A stretch of 64,000 nt of DNA from Polydactylus sextarius (lineage: Eukaryota; Chordata; Actinopteri; Polynemidae), in the NCBI GenBank assembly GCA_016801845.1, contig CM028924.1:4264501-4328500 (forward strand), given 5' to 3'. Below the pieces are notes generated by a model. The model saw nothing but the letters and a program-made list of their open reading frames with translations. It did not search any database and had not been told where the DNA came from. This document shows, in pieces, positions 12,901-26,600 of this stretch (positions within the stretch are counted from its first letter, which is position 1; each line of letters starts with the position of its first letter). The position numbers and the translations under genes were made by a program.

Positions 12901-14615
12901 GTGTATCAGCTGCTAGCCTTGACCATCCAGCAGGAGAAGCCAGAATTGGAGACAGAGAAAACAAGACTTTTACAACAAGAGGAAGACAAGAAAATACAGC
13001 TGGCTCAACTGGAGGAATCATTGTTAGAGGTAAACAAACAGACAGTAGAGGACAATTGCTGGGGTTGTGCTATATTTATATGTTAAACTGATACATTGTC
13101 ATCTGATAAAACTGAAAGAATTAGGGTAGACGTCCACTTTTCTTCCTGTTTTGGAATCTTCATTTTTCCCTGCACTGCAGACCTTGTTGTTACTAACTCC
13201 CACTGATAGCCTGGGGAGGGTGTAGTAGACGGAGTGAGACAATGTGTACAGACTATGCAGGGAGAGCCGCTAGTCCTGCAACAAGGATGTGATCTGTCAC
13301 TTCTTCCCTCCCGTGAACACTGTCAAATGTGTTTGATGGAGCACTCAGCCAAGCTAGAAGCACCACTGCTGGGCATTTACCCCATGTGTTGTTGGAGGAG
13401 TGCTTTTGTTTTTTCTTACCGCACCACCCAGGCACTTTAATCAGCAGGCTACCTTAGCAGACTTTAATAGCTGCACTTATATGGTTCAGAATGATTTTTT
13501 AGAAATCTGTACTTATATATTTATGTAACTAGAATCATTATATGTCAGCAATGGTACATTTACATGGATCTGAATAGCTAAATTGATCAAATTACCCTTT
13601 TGACAGCTACAGTAAGTCTCATGTACCCAGAAAAAGTTGGCAAACAACTTATCTCCCTGAAAATGTGCTATACATTTTCTGAAAGCCTTCGGGTTTGAAA
13701 TGGAATATTTCAAGGCAGTAAAATCACAAATTTTCTTACATTGCATTTCTTTTTCCTTATTCATGCTCTTCAAACTTCTAAGGGTAAATTTTTGGGCAGG
13801 TGTTGTGTCATTTTACATTCACGACAATGAACCAAAACATCAAACAGGTTGTTTCTGTCCAAATATTTGAATGTGACTTTTAATGTGTACTTCCTGGCAA
13901 AAAAAACATACAAACACACATATTCAAACAAAGGTGATGGACATTGGGATATATAGGCACCAAATCTAATGATACGTATTTTGTGCTCACATCCTAAAAG
14001 ATATTTTGACACCCACGTATAGACAGTTCCAAGAGCAGGATGTCAGTGCTTCAGTGGTACCAGACATGTAATTATTCTAGAATTGTAGGAGCATATTCGA
14101 CTTGACATTTCCATGCTCTGCTGCTTTCTCATCTATTTTATTTGAATTTATTTGAATAAATTTTATCAGTTCATTCCAGAGAATGGAATCAGAGAATGGG
14201 ATAAAATGGGAGACTCATGGTACTCACTGCAATCTTAAGAGAAATAAGTAAATAAGTAAAAGCCCCATAGCAGGTCGTTATAAACTGACAGTTCTTGCTT
14301 ATACAACTTTCATCATATCACAGATTTCAGCCAATTGATACATGACAACATATTCTTTCTTCTTGTGAACACTACTTACCTCTGTTTCCCCCTCACCTGA
14401 CTTCCTTTCTCATCTTTTGTTTGTACCTGTCTGTCCATTCATCCGTCTGTCCGTCTCCCGTGCCAGACCCTGGCCACAGCTCAGGGTAACATTCTGGAGA
14501 ACAGGGAGCTGATAGACAGTTTGAACCAGACCAAAGCAAGCAGCGCCCTCATCCAGGAGTCACTACAGGAATCACACAGGCTGCAGGCATCCCTTGACCA
14601 GGTACTGTGCCTCAG

Positions 14616-14653
<38 letters not shown>

Positions 14654-17600
14654 CTTGGCAGGCTGGTAATGACCACTCCAAATATGTGACCTGTTTTCTT
14701 TTTCTGTGCAGTGAGTTTGTGGTGCTATTTCTAATTCAACTACAAATCAAAGAGAATCTGCATTACTCAGTGCATCACTGAAGTGTAGTAACTACATATT
14801 ATCAGCACACTTGGAAAGTCTGGAAGCTGCTTCAATCAGTTGTTTGTTCCACATCGATTGCTGAACTCTTATACCCCACGGGTAAGACAGTGAAATGGAG
14901 AAAGGGAAGCAGACGGAAGGCTGTGATGGATAGAGAGAGAGGGAGCAGAGGCTCATGACAGAGGAAGACACAGATAACAACAGTCAGAGATATGTTATAT
15001 TCATGCCCACTATGTGAATGTAAGATGACTCCACCTTTTTGCTTTGTGGAATTTCTGGAACTATTTCCAGGCCAATACTTTTTACTGAGGGTGAAAAATT
15101 TACCCAGTTATTTTTCAATGATCCAGTTTTATCTGGTATTCGGGGACAAATATTTGAAATATTTGAGACACAGAAACTCAGACTCGCAGAACTCACTTAT
15201 ACAAACATCAGCTGGCACAGATGTACAAGCAGGCACCAACTGTAGATGCATTACATAATCGTCCTCTAGGATGCAGTGTTACTCCAGAACTGTTTTCGTA
15301 CTTTTCTCTCTCTCTTGTAATTATTTATTTATTTCTCATATGCATCTCCAAGGTTTTTTGCTCTTTCACTTCTCCTTTTTTTTTTTTTACATCTTATGCT
15401 ATCCATACTCATTTATCTTTCTCTCTTCTTCTGTCGTGATTGAAATAAATATTTTCTATTATATTCTTCTGCTCATCAATTCCCATATAAATCCCTTTCC
15501 CTGACTTTCATAGATCATCTCTTTAAAACATCTGTGTCTCATATTCTTCTTTGTTTATTTCTCTCACCCTTTTCCCCCTCTCTCCTTTTTTTCCCTCTTA
15601 CTTCTTGTTTTTATTTCAGGAGCGAGATGCCTACCTTCCTCTAGCCGAGAGTGCCAGCAAGATGTATTTTGTCATCACAGACCTGTCAAAGATCAACAAC
15701 ATGTACCGTTTCAGCCTCGCCTCTTTTCTGCGCCTCTTTCAAAGGGCTCTTCAGGCCAAGAAGGTGACTGGATGCCACACAACTCACACAAATGTACATC
15801 ATTTTTCATCCAGCACAGCAGTGTTTTTTTTTAAACATGTTTATCTTACACATTCTCTTTTTTGGGGCATTTTTGCTTTTAATCAGAGACAGTGTAGAGA
15901 GACAGGAAACGGAGGAGGGACATGCAGGAAAGGTCGACTCAGTCGGGATCCAACCCGGCAAACACGGCATATACGCCATCGTGGTGCGCCTTAGCCACTC
16001 GGCCATCCAGGCGCCCCTATTTTACACGTTTTCAAGTTAAAAATAATCTGTCTCAGAACTGAAAGCAACATCTATACACAACCTTTATATACCGTAACTG
16101 TACAAAAAGAAGAGTAAAGAGTATCCACTCTGCTGGTAAAGACTGGTTGGCTCCTTTTGTTTTGAAAGCTATTAGTTCACTTTATTAGTGAAGAGGGAGT
16201 TGAGCCACTAGGCTACTTTTACCAGTTAATATGTGTTTCAACTCTGGAGTGAAAGAGGAGATGAGATCACAGATTATCACATACAAGCAACCAAATGTGG
16301 CTTTATACTGTGAATGTATATATGTTATACACAGACCCAGTAAAACTGGAATGAGACCATATTTTATCTGGTTAGACAGTATTAGTGGATGCTCATTGGT
16401 GCTAACTTCAGTCCAGTTCTACTCTGTAGCACTTTATGGTAAACTGGGAGCAGCTGCTTTTAAAATAAACCGAGCTTCTGTTATACTTGATGAACAGCTT
16501 ATGTTATTGATGATGTATGTTTGTTGATCTCCCTCACAAACCTGCCTAGCAGATGGAGAAGCAGCGGAGCTTTGTGACAAAATGTAAAAGCAAAAACTAA
16601 AAACTGTTCATGCTGAAAAAAGTACCAGTAATGCTTTGTCATAATTTATTAGACACTGTTTTGATGTACTTAATGGCCCGGTCATGGACATGGATGAAAT
16701 GGCTTAAGTGCAGCTTAAAGTAATGGTTTAAGTTCTGAGAAATGCATTTATGCTCTTGAAGTCATTTGATAATTTAAGGCTACAGTTGGCAACAGGTTAG
16801 TTTAGCTTAAAATAGACCTAACAGAAAGCTTAAAAACTCTTGTGTGAATGCAAAAATAGTGAGCTTTTTAAATTCATTCAAATAACAAAGTATAAAAACA
16901 AGAATTCACCATTTTACAGTAACATCATGGAGTCTTTACTTACTACTTCCCAGAGGCAAGAAATAGCCCAATACATAATCTCCTGTGATTTTATTTCCCA
17001 AAATATTCCCCAAAATGTTGACATATTTACTTAAAAAAAAAAAAAAAGCTGTGTCATGCATCTCTAGAAATAGTTGAAAGAAAAACAAACTAAGCACAAA
17101 CTTTTTTTATTTATTTTTTTTTATTTTTTTTGGATAAGCCCAGCTTAATTTCTTCAACTTTATTTATAGTATTTTAGATGCTTTAATGTCAGGTGGGATC
17201 AGCTTGAGTTATACCAGTAAGTTTACCTCAGTATGACCCACGCAGCTGAAGAGCGTCATGTACTCTGACACTTTGCTGTTCCCCATCTGAGCCCTAAACG
17301 CTGTTTGATAAGCAGAGTGCACACACAAACACACATGTACACACACATATTGGTGCGCGTACACACACACACATGTAGCAGTGGTGACCAGCTGCTGCCT
17401 GGTGACATTCTTGGATGACAGCACTGGCTCTAACAACCCACACAGGATTTGGGGAATTAGTCCTCAATCTCTCAACCCAGTGTTTGAGTGTGTGTACGTG
17501 CATGTGCGTGTGTGAGTGTGTAAGCACATTTGTGGACACATTGAGGGTGTATGGGCAGAATACTGCATTGATTCATGGACTCTCTGTCCCTTTGTATCTT

Positions 17601-20600
17601 TTGGTTGTTTGTTGTATTGAATGAGCAAGTTTAATTTGCCATGAGCTGCAGATGGTTCCCGAGATCTGGAAGAGAATTTTAATCTCTCTTGTCTGACATG
17701 ACACACTAAAAAAGGTACTTGCATACACACATAGATCATCAGACACACACAATGTTTATAGGGAGGTAATGTGTACACACACAAAGTGCTGGCATGTATT
17801 CATTAACCAGAAAACCTCAATTAGAGATCCAAATGGGGGGAACAGAAGAACAGATGTTGAATTGGGTATAAAAAAGCACGAAAGACATAAATTCAGGTGC
17901 ATTGTGTTTTTTTATGCACTTCCCCTCAATTCTCTTGGATTTTTATTTCTGTCTGATTCTCCTGTGTCGCATTTTCCTTGGATTTTCTTCCTATTCTCAT
18001 CTCAAAGGGATATATAAACGTTGACAGTTATACTGTTGTACCAGTGCAGCCTAAAATAAACCACAGTAACTCCAACTTCCACCAACACTCTGTTGCTTCC
18101 AAGTCTGATCTTTCTATGGTAATTTCTGTGAGGGTTAATTGTATGTCTTTGTGTTTCTGATTAACAAACTTCTGATTTTCAGGATGAAAAAATGTCACCG
18201 TCAATGTTTACGTCCATCTCCGTTCACACGACTCGGGCAGATTCAGATGGAGCATGTGTGGTGCAGCACATAAAACACAGACACGTGGACTGTTTTATAT
18301 TAATGAAGCCTGGAGAATAAAAACTCTGAATCTCTGTAGTGACAGGATATCCCTGACTTTAACATCATCTCACTGAGAGTAATGGCCCTTGCTGCTTTTT
18401 ATCTCTCACCTCACTAACTGCGTGTGTGTGTGTGTGTTTAGGAAGCAGAGAATACTGAAGCCAGGATTGCTGCTTTGGAGGCCAGCTTGAAAAACATGGT
18501 ATACGAGTACGTCTGCCGGTCACTCTTCAAGGTAATGGACACACACTTGAATACATAAAATGATGCAAATGTGGTTTTGAGCATCACTGGTTGTATAGCT
18601 TCATTTGTAGAGGGATAATTGGGTAGAAACGGTGAACTAAACCTTTTTCTTGAGGTATTAGATGAGTTTGAATTGCAAAACAGGGTCAGCTTGTTTTGAA
18701 AAAAACTTATTTAAAAGAAAAATCAAGATCCCCAGCAGTTTTATTTAAACCCCGTATTTTTCTTTTTTAAATGATTCAAATGATGGGTTGTTAATCCAAA
18801 AACAAAAACTGGCGATAAACGCAGCTTTCAGTACGAGCCAAATAAATACATGAACTATTTCTCCTCGCAGCTCCAAAGAAATCCTTTTGCCAAGCTGCCT
18901 GATGTATGTGCTGCGAATAAGTAGATCCGTCCTCAGCTGACTTAGATTACATTAAGCTTTCAAAAACAAATTGCCTGCTGTTTAATTATTAATTTTATTT
19001 TTTTAGATCATCAGCCAATCTGGCTTAGATTGAACAACACCTGAAAGTACAACAAGTACCTCCAGCAAATATTAAGATGTATTACACAAAAAATGTAGAC
19101 ATTATCGTGGTATTTTATTTTCTTTACATGTAAACTCTTAATTTACTTCCCCAACTCTTTCTTCCTCACTACCGTGAACATTTTCTATATCAAATCCTCC
19201 AGCTAATCATGAGACAAGGTTAAAGTTGACCCATTAAAAGTGTTTTTTTAACCAATAACAAGGTTGATTGTTCTCATCTCCAACAGATCCACTGAATTCT
19301 TTATGATTTCATAATGTAAAGTGGCAGCATAGCAGCATTCTTAATCATCATTTAAAGCAAAATGCACAATCAGATAAACACAAACATTTACACACTTACA
19401 CAATCCAACCTAAGCCATTAACACACTAATGAAGTGTCAAATATTGACCAACACAGCAATCATTGCATCGATCAGGCAGTAAATGGTAAATGTAATTTCT
19501 CAGCCGCGTGTGTGTGTGTGTGCGCGCCGCGTGTGTTTGTGTGTGTGCATGCGTGCGCTGCCTCGATGGTAATGACAGTTTTAGGCAGAATCAGGGTGGT
19601 CATTAACTGCTGACCACATCCACTGGCTATCTACTCCAAACTTGCACATATAGACAGCAGCAGTTATTAACAGAGGAAACACTGGAGGACATTATCAGGT
19701 CAACACCCCTATCTTAGTTACTAAAGAGATAGAAGGTGCCCATTGAAAAGATAAAGGTGGATAATGAGTGAGAGAGCACAAACAACAAGGGCAGCGTGAT
19801 GAAAAGAAAAAGAAGGGAATCATTAGAGAGGAAAAGGGGAATCAAAGATTAGAACACATTGTGATATTTGACTTTGGAAAAAGTTAAAACTTTTGAAATA
19901 GCTGCATTTTTGTCTTGTTTTTTGTCAGTGGTAGACGCTCTAAATTCCACCATAAACACAACTGATTCATCTTAATAAAGTATTGATTGAGTAAAAATTG
20001 AAAAAAAGCAAATATGGTGTCTCTACCACGTATTGATTGTTGAACCTTTTATGGACAAAAACAGTTTTTGGTATTTTTCATTTTATCTAGAGGGGGTTGG
20101 CAGCAGGTGTAAACTGATAAGCTTATTTTATTAGACCTATAATGAGATTTCGATATTTTTGAACATCTTTTATTTTACACAAATAAATGCACTGAATGAG
20201 ACAGGTTTTATTCGAAATTCAAATTCAATGAGATCTATACTTCCTGAATATGTAAAATTAATAGATTATTCATTTATTAATAGCCTTAATTTCAATAATA
20301 GCCCAAGTTTTTCTTAAGTATAAAGCTGTACACTCAGTTTGCATTTAATGTATTGTTAGTGTCTATGTACAAACAGTTATTATACTTATACACACACAAC
20401 TATACATGAGATGACTCAACAAATCCTAACCTTGCAGCCAGAGACAGCTGGTGTCACAAAATGTAAAGCCGAACATTCAGGGCTTTAAAATTTAACTTGA
20501 CGCAGCAGATTTGAACGTTATACTTAAAAAGTTTACTAACTTCCTTGTCTCCTTCAAGACAATGGAGGAGATGTTGAAATCTGATCTGATCTCTTTGTTT

Positions 20601-23600
20601 TGCGCAAAGTATTTATTATTTATTGATTTGAAACACAGTTTTTAAACTTCAACAAAATATCATCTGACACCACCCTTACAAATTTACAATATCTTGACAA
20701 ATCAAGATACAAGTTAAATATGTGATAAAAGGCCAATACATCACACACACTGTATCATACAGCAGTGTTAAATATACTTGACAGAAAATCTGGACTAAAC
20801 ACAGAAACAACAGGGAGCAAGACAAACATTAATTTCACTGATTGTTTGAACAGCCTTGTGAATGCATGTAGACTGGTGGAAAAACGTGATGCACAAACTA
20901 CATCGCTTCTCTATTTTGGCATTACCAAAATATGGCTTAAAAACTGAGCATATGTTCTGTATTCAGCTCCATTAGCTGCCCTCAGCTAACCATCTATAAT
21001 CAATGAAAGCATGAGACTTTTTCATAGTTGATTTCAAACCAAAACTTGGATCCTAACCTGCTCCAGCTTAAGTTACCATGGTGATCAAGTCAGGTTAAAA
21101 GAGAACCAACGTTATTATAGAAAACTCTTAACATACCTTGCTAATCTCTTAATCTGCTTTGTAGTTTGTAATGCTTTGTAGTTCACCCCTGTGGTTGATC
21201 AAATGAATACCCAACCAGATCAGATCAACCTGATACAAAACACAATTTTTAATTAGACTTCACCAAACTAATTGTTTGGTGAAAATGTGTTGTGTTACTG
21301 TTATTTGTGTCAGAGAATTGGTAGCAACTCATGCTGAAACTATAGAGCTGTCACTCAAAAAACCTCATGTGGTTTTTGTGCAAATGTTCAACAGATAATT
21401 GGTTTTGTCTCCAATATCTCATACATGAAAATGTCTGTCATTGTTTTTGTTTTTAAAAACATTTTCAGAATGAATTTGACTGTTAAAGGTGACAGGAATT
21501 ACAATGCAGTAAGCACCAGTGTGACACCAACCACTTTACCAAGTGGACACCCCAGGATAAACACCTCGACCGGTGGCTTTTATCTGTTATCATTCTCAAA
21601 CTTGACCAGAAAGAATAAGAAGCAGCCAGTGTTGTTCTCAAAGTCCTTGGGGCTTTAACAAGCCCTCCAATCAGACAGGTCGAGCTGCTCATCATGCAGT
21701 GAAGGATGGACACAGGATTATAAGTGCATTTATCCTCAGTGCAGAGGAGATGCTTGAGTTTTGTGCTCTTGCTTTGTTTGTAATTGGGGGTTGAGCAGGC
21801 ATCTATGTATCAGTCTCTCTCTTGCTCTGTCTCCTCTGTCTCAGGCTGATCAGCTGATGTTCTCCATGCACTTTGTGAAAGGCATGTACCCTGAACTCTT
21901 CCAGGAGAAAGTGAGTCTATTTTTAAATCTTCATTATCAGTATGTCATTAATGCTGATTTCTGTGATGAATTAAATAAAGAAATGTTAGCTTCGGTTGGT
22001 CAACCTTAAATCTGGTTTTTGCTGTAGGAATGGGATGTCTTCACCGGATCCATTGTAGGGGAAATGTTTAAGAAAGAGGTAAGAGTGCAGTTTTTTTTTT
22101 CCCAGAAAAAGAGAAACAACAATATTATTTCTGTTCTTGAACCTTTTTTTCTGTCTGCAGGAGTTTCCTACTTGGATAGATCTGGAGAGACATGGAGCAG
22201 TGGCCATGCTAAAAGTATATCTGATATACATTGACATACATGAACACACACACATTCAACACAACTTACTGTTTATTGCATCATCACCTGCACAAGCAAA
22301 TAGGCATAGTAGAAGAAAGTACATAGATACAGAGTTTTGGTTCATAATGTTATTATGCAATAAAATTTTTTTCCAGGTAGTAGTCATAAATATAAAAACT
22401 AAAATCCTGAAATATATCCCTGACTTAATTATTGACCTGTTCACTTGTTGCCATCGTTCTTTCACAGGCTACGTTCCCAGCCCTCTACCAGTCGCTGTGT
22501 TTGAGTGACTCAGACCTTTGGCTGTCCTTCTCACAGAGCTCACAGTGTGAACAGGAAATCCCATCCTCCATTGCCAAGAAGATTACTCCCTTTCAGCAGG
22601 TCAGCTTTCAATCAAAACCACCAGTGTCATCAGCCAAATTGAACAGCTTATCTTTATTTACAGTCCATACCAGAGGCCTACACACAATTGTTTGTACATC
22701 TGCTATGAAAGTTCTGGATTTCAGTTCACTTTTTTCTTAGTTTCTCTGTCACGATTATGGTTTACTGTAGTTAGCGCCTCCATGTGGACAAATATAAAGA
22801 CATACACATATAGATTGGCTTTGTGAACTGTAAAACTTTCAGTCTATGACATAATTATGACATAATTATCATTAACATTACATGCCGTTTTTATATGACT
22901 TATGTGACATAAACTCATGTAACTTGAACATTATTGTGGATTTGTTACCAAATTAATAGTATTTTGCCTGGAGATGGTCCTAAATCATAATCACTTTACA
23001 TCACCGTAACTGTCTCCATGACATCTTCCTTCTACAAAAGCACAATATTATCAAACAGGTTTGCCTCCAAATCTGAATTATTGTCTTTCAGTAAATTTCT
23101 TTGCAACTGGATTAAAATCTAGAGACATATTTGAATTATTTCTCTTCTCATTTTAATTTACAGTCATGAAGGATAGAGCAGCCTTGACAAATGTGCGTGG
23201 TCTCAAAATATTCAGTGTGTTTTTACGTTGATGGCTGTAATGACCATGTCCATTAAGTCCCGTTATTGTCATCATCAAGGAAAAGGCAGCATGACAAGTG
23301 TATGACATGTCTTTGAGCACATGCCTTCAAATGTGGGTGGAACTTGAGTAAAGAATTAGTTAATTTCATTTCAAGGCCTTAAAGAGACAGAAGCTGACCT
23401 ATGCAGTCACTTTTTTTGAAGTGTTCTCGATGTATTATAACATCTTTCAGTCTCAATCAACACCATTGTCAAGAAGGAGAGATGTAAGGCTGCCATTGAG
23501 TTTTAATGGATATTTGTCGTTTGGTTTCTTTCTCAGCTTTTATTGGTTCAGGCAGTCAGACCAGACCGACTGCAGAGTGCCATGACAGCATTTGCATCTC

Positions 23601-26600
23601 ATGCTCTGGGTAAGTGGTTCATATTAGGGCTTTTAATCATATTATTATATGTCAGTGTTGCCTAAGTGAGCTGGAAGTTTTAGCATTGCGGACCAGAGTA
23701 ACCATAAAAACATTTATTATTCACAATTTCCCCTGAAAAACAAATTCATGTTTATTATTCATGTTTACCTTTTCACATATGTCTTCATTTACTGCAAGTT
23801 GCTGACGTGAAGTTCTCTGGAGACCCAGATTGTTGTAGTAATACATATTTAAGAAAAAAACAAAAAACACCTCAACATAGAAAATTACTTATTTTAAATT
23901 ACCATTTCTACTGGATGATATGAACCTAATGAGCCAGTCTCTTAGACTCATTTAAAAATTTGAATAAAATTTGACTAACACAACAAGTACACAGGGCAAA
24001 GTTGGCACCCCATTATGATCATTTGTGCATGTTTATGCATATTTTGCAGGTTTTTGAGAAATCAAACATTACATTTTTAAGCACAGGCCTCAGCACTCAT
24101 TAACATCCAAATGACTACGAAGTGTCGTCTCGTTCCTTTATACATCATTTGTGCACATTCGTGGAAGCAAAACAAATATGTTTCCCTATTCTCAAGTCAT
24201 GAACATTATCACATGAATAAGCTACGATAACTTGAGAAATAATTAAGCAATAATTAAGCACATTTGTTTTGCCAGGGCAAATGTGCTCAACCAATGAACA
24301 AACAAATGACACCACCTTGGGTTCAGTTGGGTGTTAATGGGGGGCTGGCTTGTTATACTTATGCTTAAGATGTAAATATTCAAGTTTTCAAGTTTTTTGG
24401 GTAATGATCACCTAGGGTGCCAACCTCACCCAGGTGTGACATCAGACATCAATTTAGTTTTGTTACTATTTGTTCGACACTGAACACTTTCTGGCTTTTT
24501 GGTTATATTTCTGTTGCTTCTGCTAACAAGTAAAAAGTCAGCCAAGTGAAAGAAAAAAAATGAATAGATAAAGCTGAAGTGGTGATGACATTGTGACCAC
24601 CCTGCTGCTGCTGCTGCTGCATTCAGGATACAAAATGGACTGACAAAGTAATAAGGGGACTGACTTAGTAAATATATGTTTTGTAAAGCTCCAAATAAGT
24701 AGCAGCGTAATCTGACCAAGTCTGAGATTCAGTCAGAGTCTGAGTTGATTGGCTGGCTGACTACAGTCTGTGTGCCTATGATACAAATGTTTGCACTATT
24801 TTTGAGAGATCTCATCAAAAAGAGTTACAAAATAAATATCACATTAATCAGTCATCTGTTTTTTTTTTATAACTCCCTAATACAAGTATCATAATTGGCT
24901 GTTAAAATCTCATATTGGTCGGCCGTAATTGGCAGGAAACACTGTGAATGAGCAGATCCTCTCTTTTACCTTCGCACCTATTTTGTTGTGTAGACAGACG
25001 TCTTGTTTTTCCAAAGTGCCTTCTGCTTCTCAGCTCTAATCAAGAGAACTATTCTGCGACAAGGCCTTTAAATTGGACTTCGAAGCCATACTTGTCTCTT
25101 GCTCGTCAGTGGTGTGTCCTTGATTAAATGGCACCTAAACACACACACACACACACACACACATGATTTTCTCATTGTCTCTCTGTCCAACATTAACACA
25201 TACAAACAGGCAATTACCCTCTCTCTCTCTCTCTGTCTCTCCACACACACACTCACACACACAGTTATGATGTTGCAAGAGTGGATAGTTTATTGTGCTT
25301 AATGAGCCCATTCACTCAGGCCAGATAATTCTAATGGTATGTTAGCTTCTGACTGCTCTATCTAAGATGCTGCTAATTGGTGTCAGGTGAAAGTAATATG
25401 CAGGTGTTCGTGTATTTGTATCAAACTAATACTAACACTTACATATGCTGTCAACTGCTTATGAATAAGAGCATGTACAGTCTGAACCTGCGTGTGTGTG
25501 TGTCTGTTGTTTTGGGTTGTTTATATAGATACAGTTAATCGCTAATGCCCAAAGTAATTTTCCAAACAATTAAACTTGAATGTTAAAAAGAACAAACAAA
25601 ATTCTTAAAAGTTTCTAATCTAATTAATTTCAGAAAGTGTATAAAGTGCGAAACAAATTCACAGCACTCATCAAATCACAATCCCAGCTGACCATTATGA
25701 AGCTTTCCTTGCATAGTAAAGTCTGCGTTTGTCCAAATGTTGTAAGTGGCCTTTCTAATATGCTGTTTGGGAGTTTAATATCAACCTCAGAGATTTCTTA
25801 CGTAACACTGTATTTAAAGCACAACAGCACAAGATTTAAGTTCGTTTCTATTTTGTACTTTGAATAAAAGAGCACTCTCTTTATTTCATTCCTTCCATTT
25901 GTCTTTGTCAGTCATACAATGTCTCAATAACTAACATGAATTTTTAAAATGCTTCATTGGGTGCTTTAACCTTGGGGGCACCTATGTGCTGTGCTTTGCT
26001 CATCGGCATTGTGATATGAATATTCATTAATGAATAAACAATAACTCAAGGCTCACTTTAATGAGACGCCCGCCCTAAAAGAAAATTTACATTTTGCTTT
26101 TTCAGTGTTTTTTTTTTTTCCAAACAACAAAAAACTATGATATCATCAGGTCACACTGTTCAGGTCATATTAGGTGATTTTCTAAACTCAGGTTCGACCA
26201 CAAACAAATTTGTTTTATTAGAATTTTCGGCATGAACCTCTTACAACCATGTACATCCAGTTGTGTTAAATCAAAATTAGTTCATTTCACTTGTAGATTA
26301 TTTTAGCACTACTTCCTGTAGTTTAGTATTACTGTAATAATAAAAATAATAATAATGCATTAACCATCTTGAACCCTCTATGCAATCGTAGAAATTCCAC
26401 TATAAGCAGTATGTCTCTTGTTTCTATTTTGTGATTTGCCTTTAAAGGCTGTGTTGTGTGAGGTTTTAACTCATGCCCATCAGATTACGTGACTGACACA
26501 ATGCCTACATCTCTCGACAACAACGCTGCGCCCGACAAAACGCTCGTGCAAACACTATAATCAACTTTAGATGCGTTGTGACATGCAGTAAATCCATGAC

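Larger units (their letters stand above)
18532..21844 (+). other. Intron with alternating purine-pyrimidine tract and hairpin
   Basis: A 3.3 kb AT-rich intron. It contains a GT/GC alternating tract (19505-19560) and a perfect 10-bp inverted repeat (21259-21283), both listed separately. No gene is seen. Confidence 0.75.
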
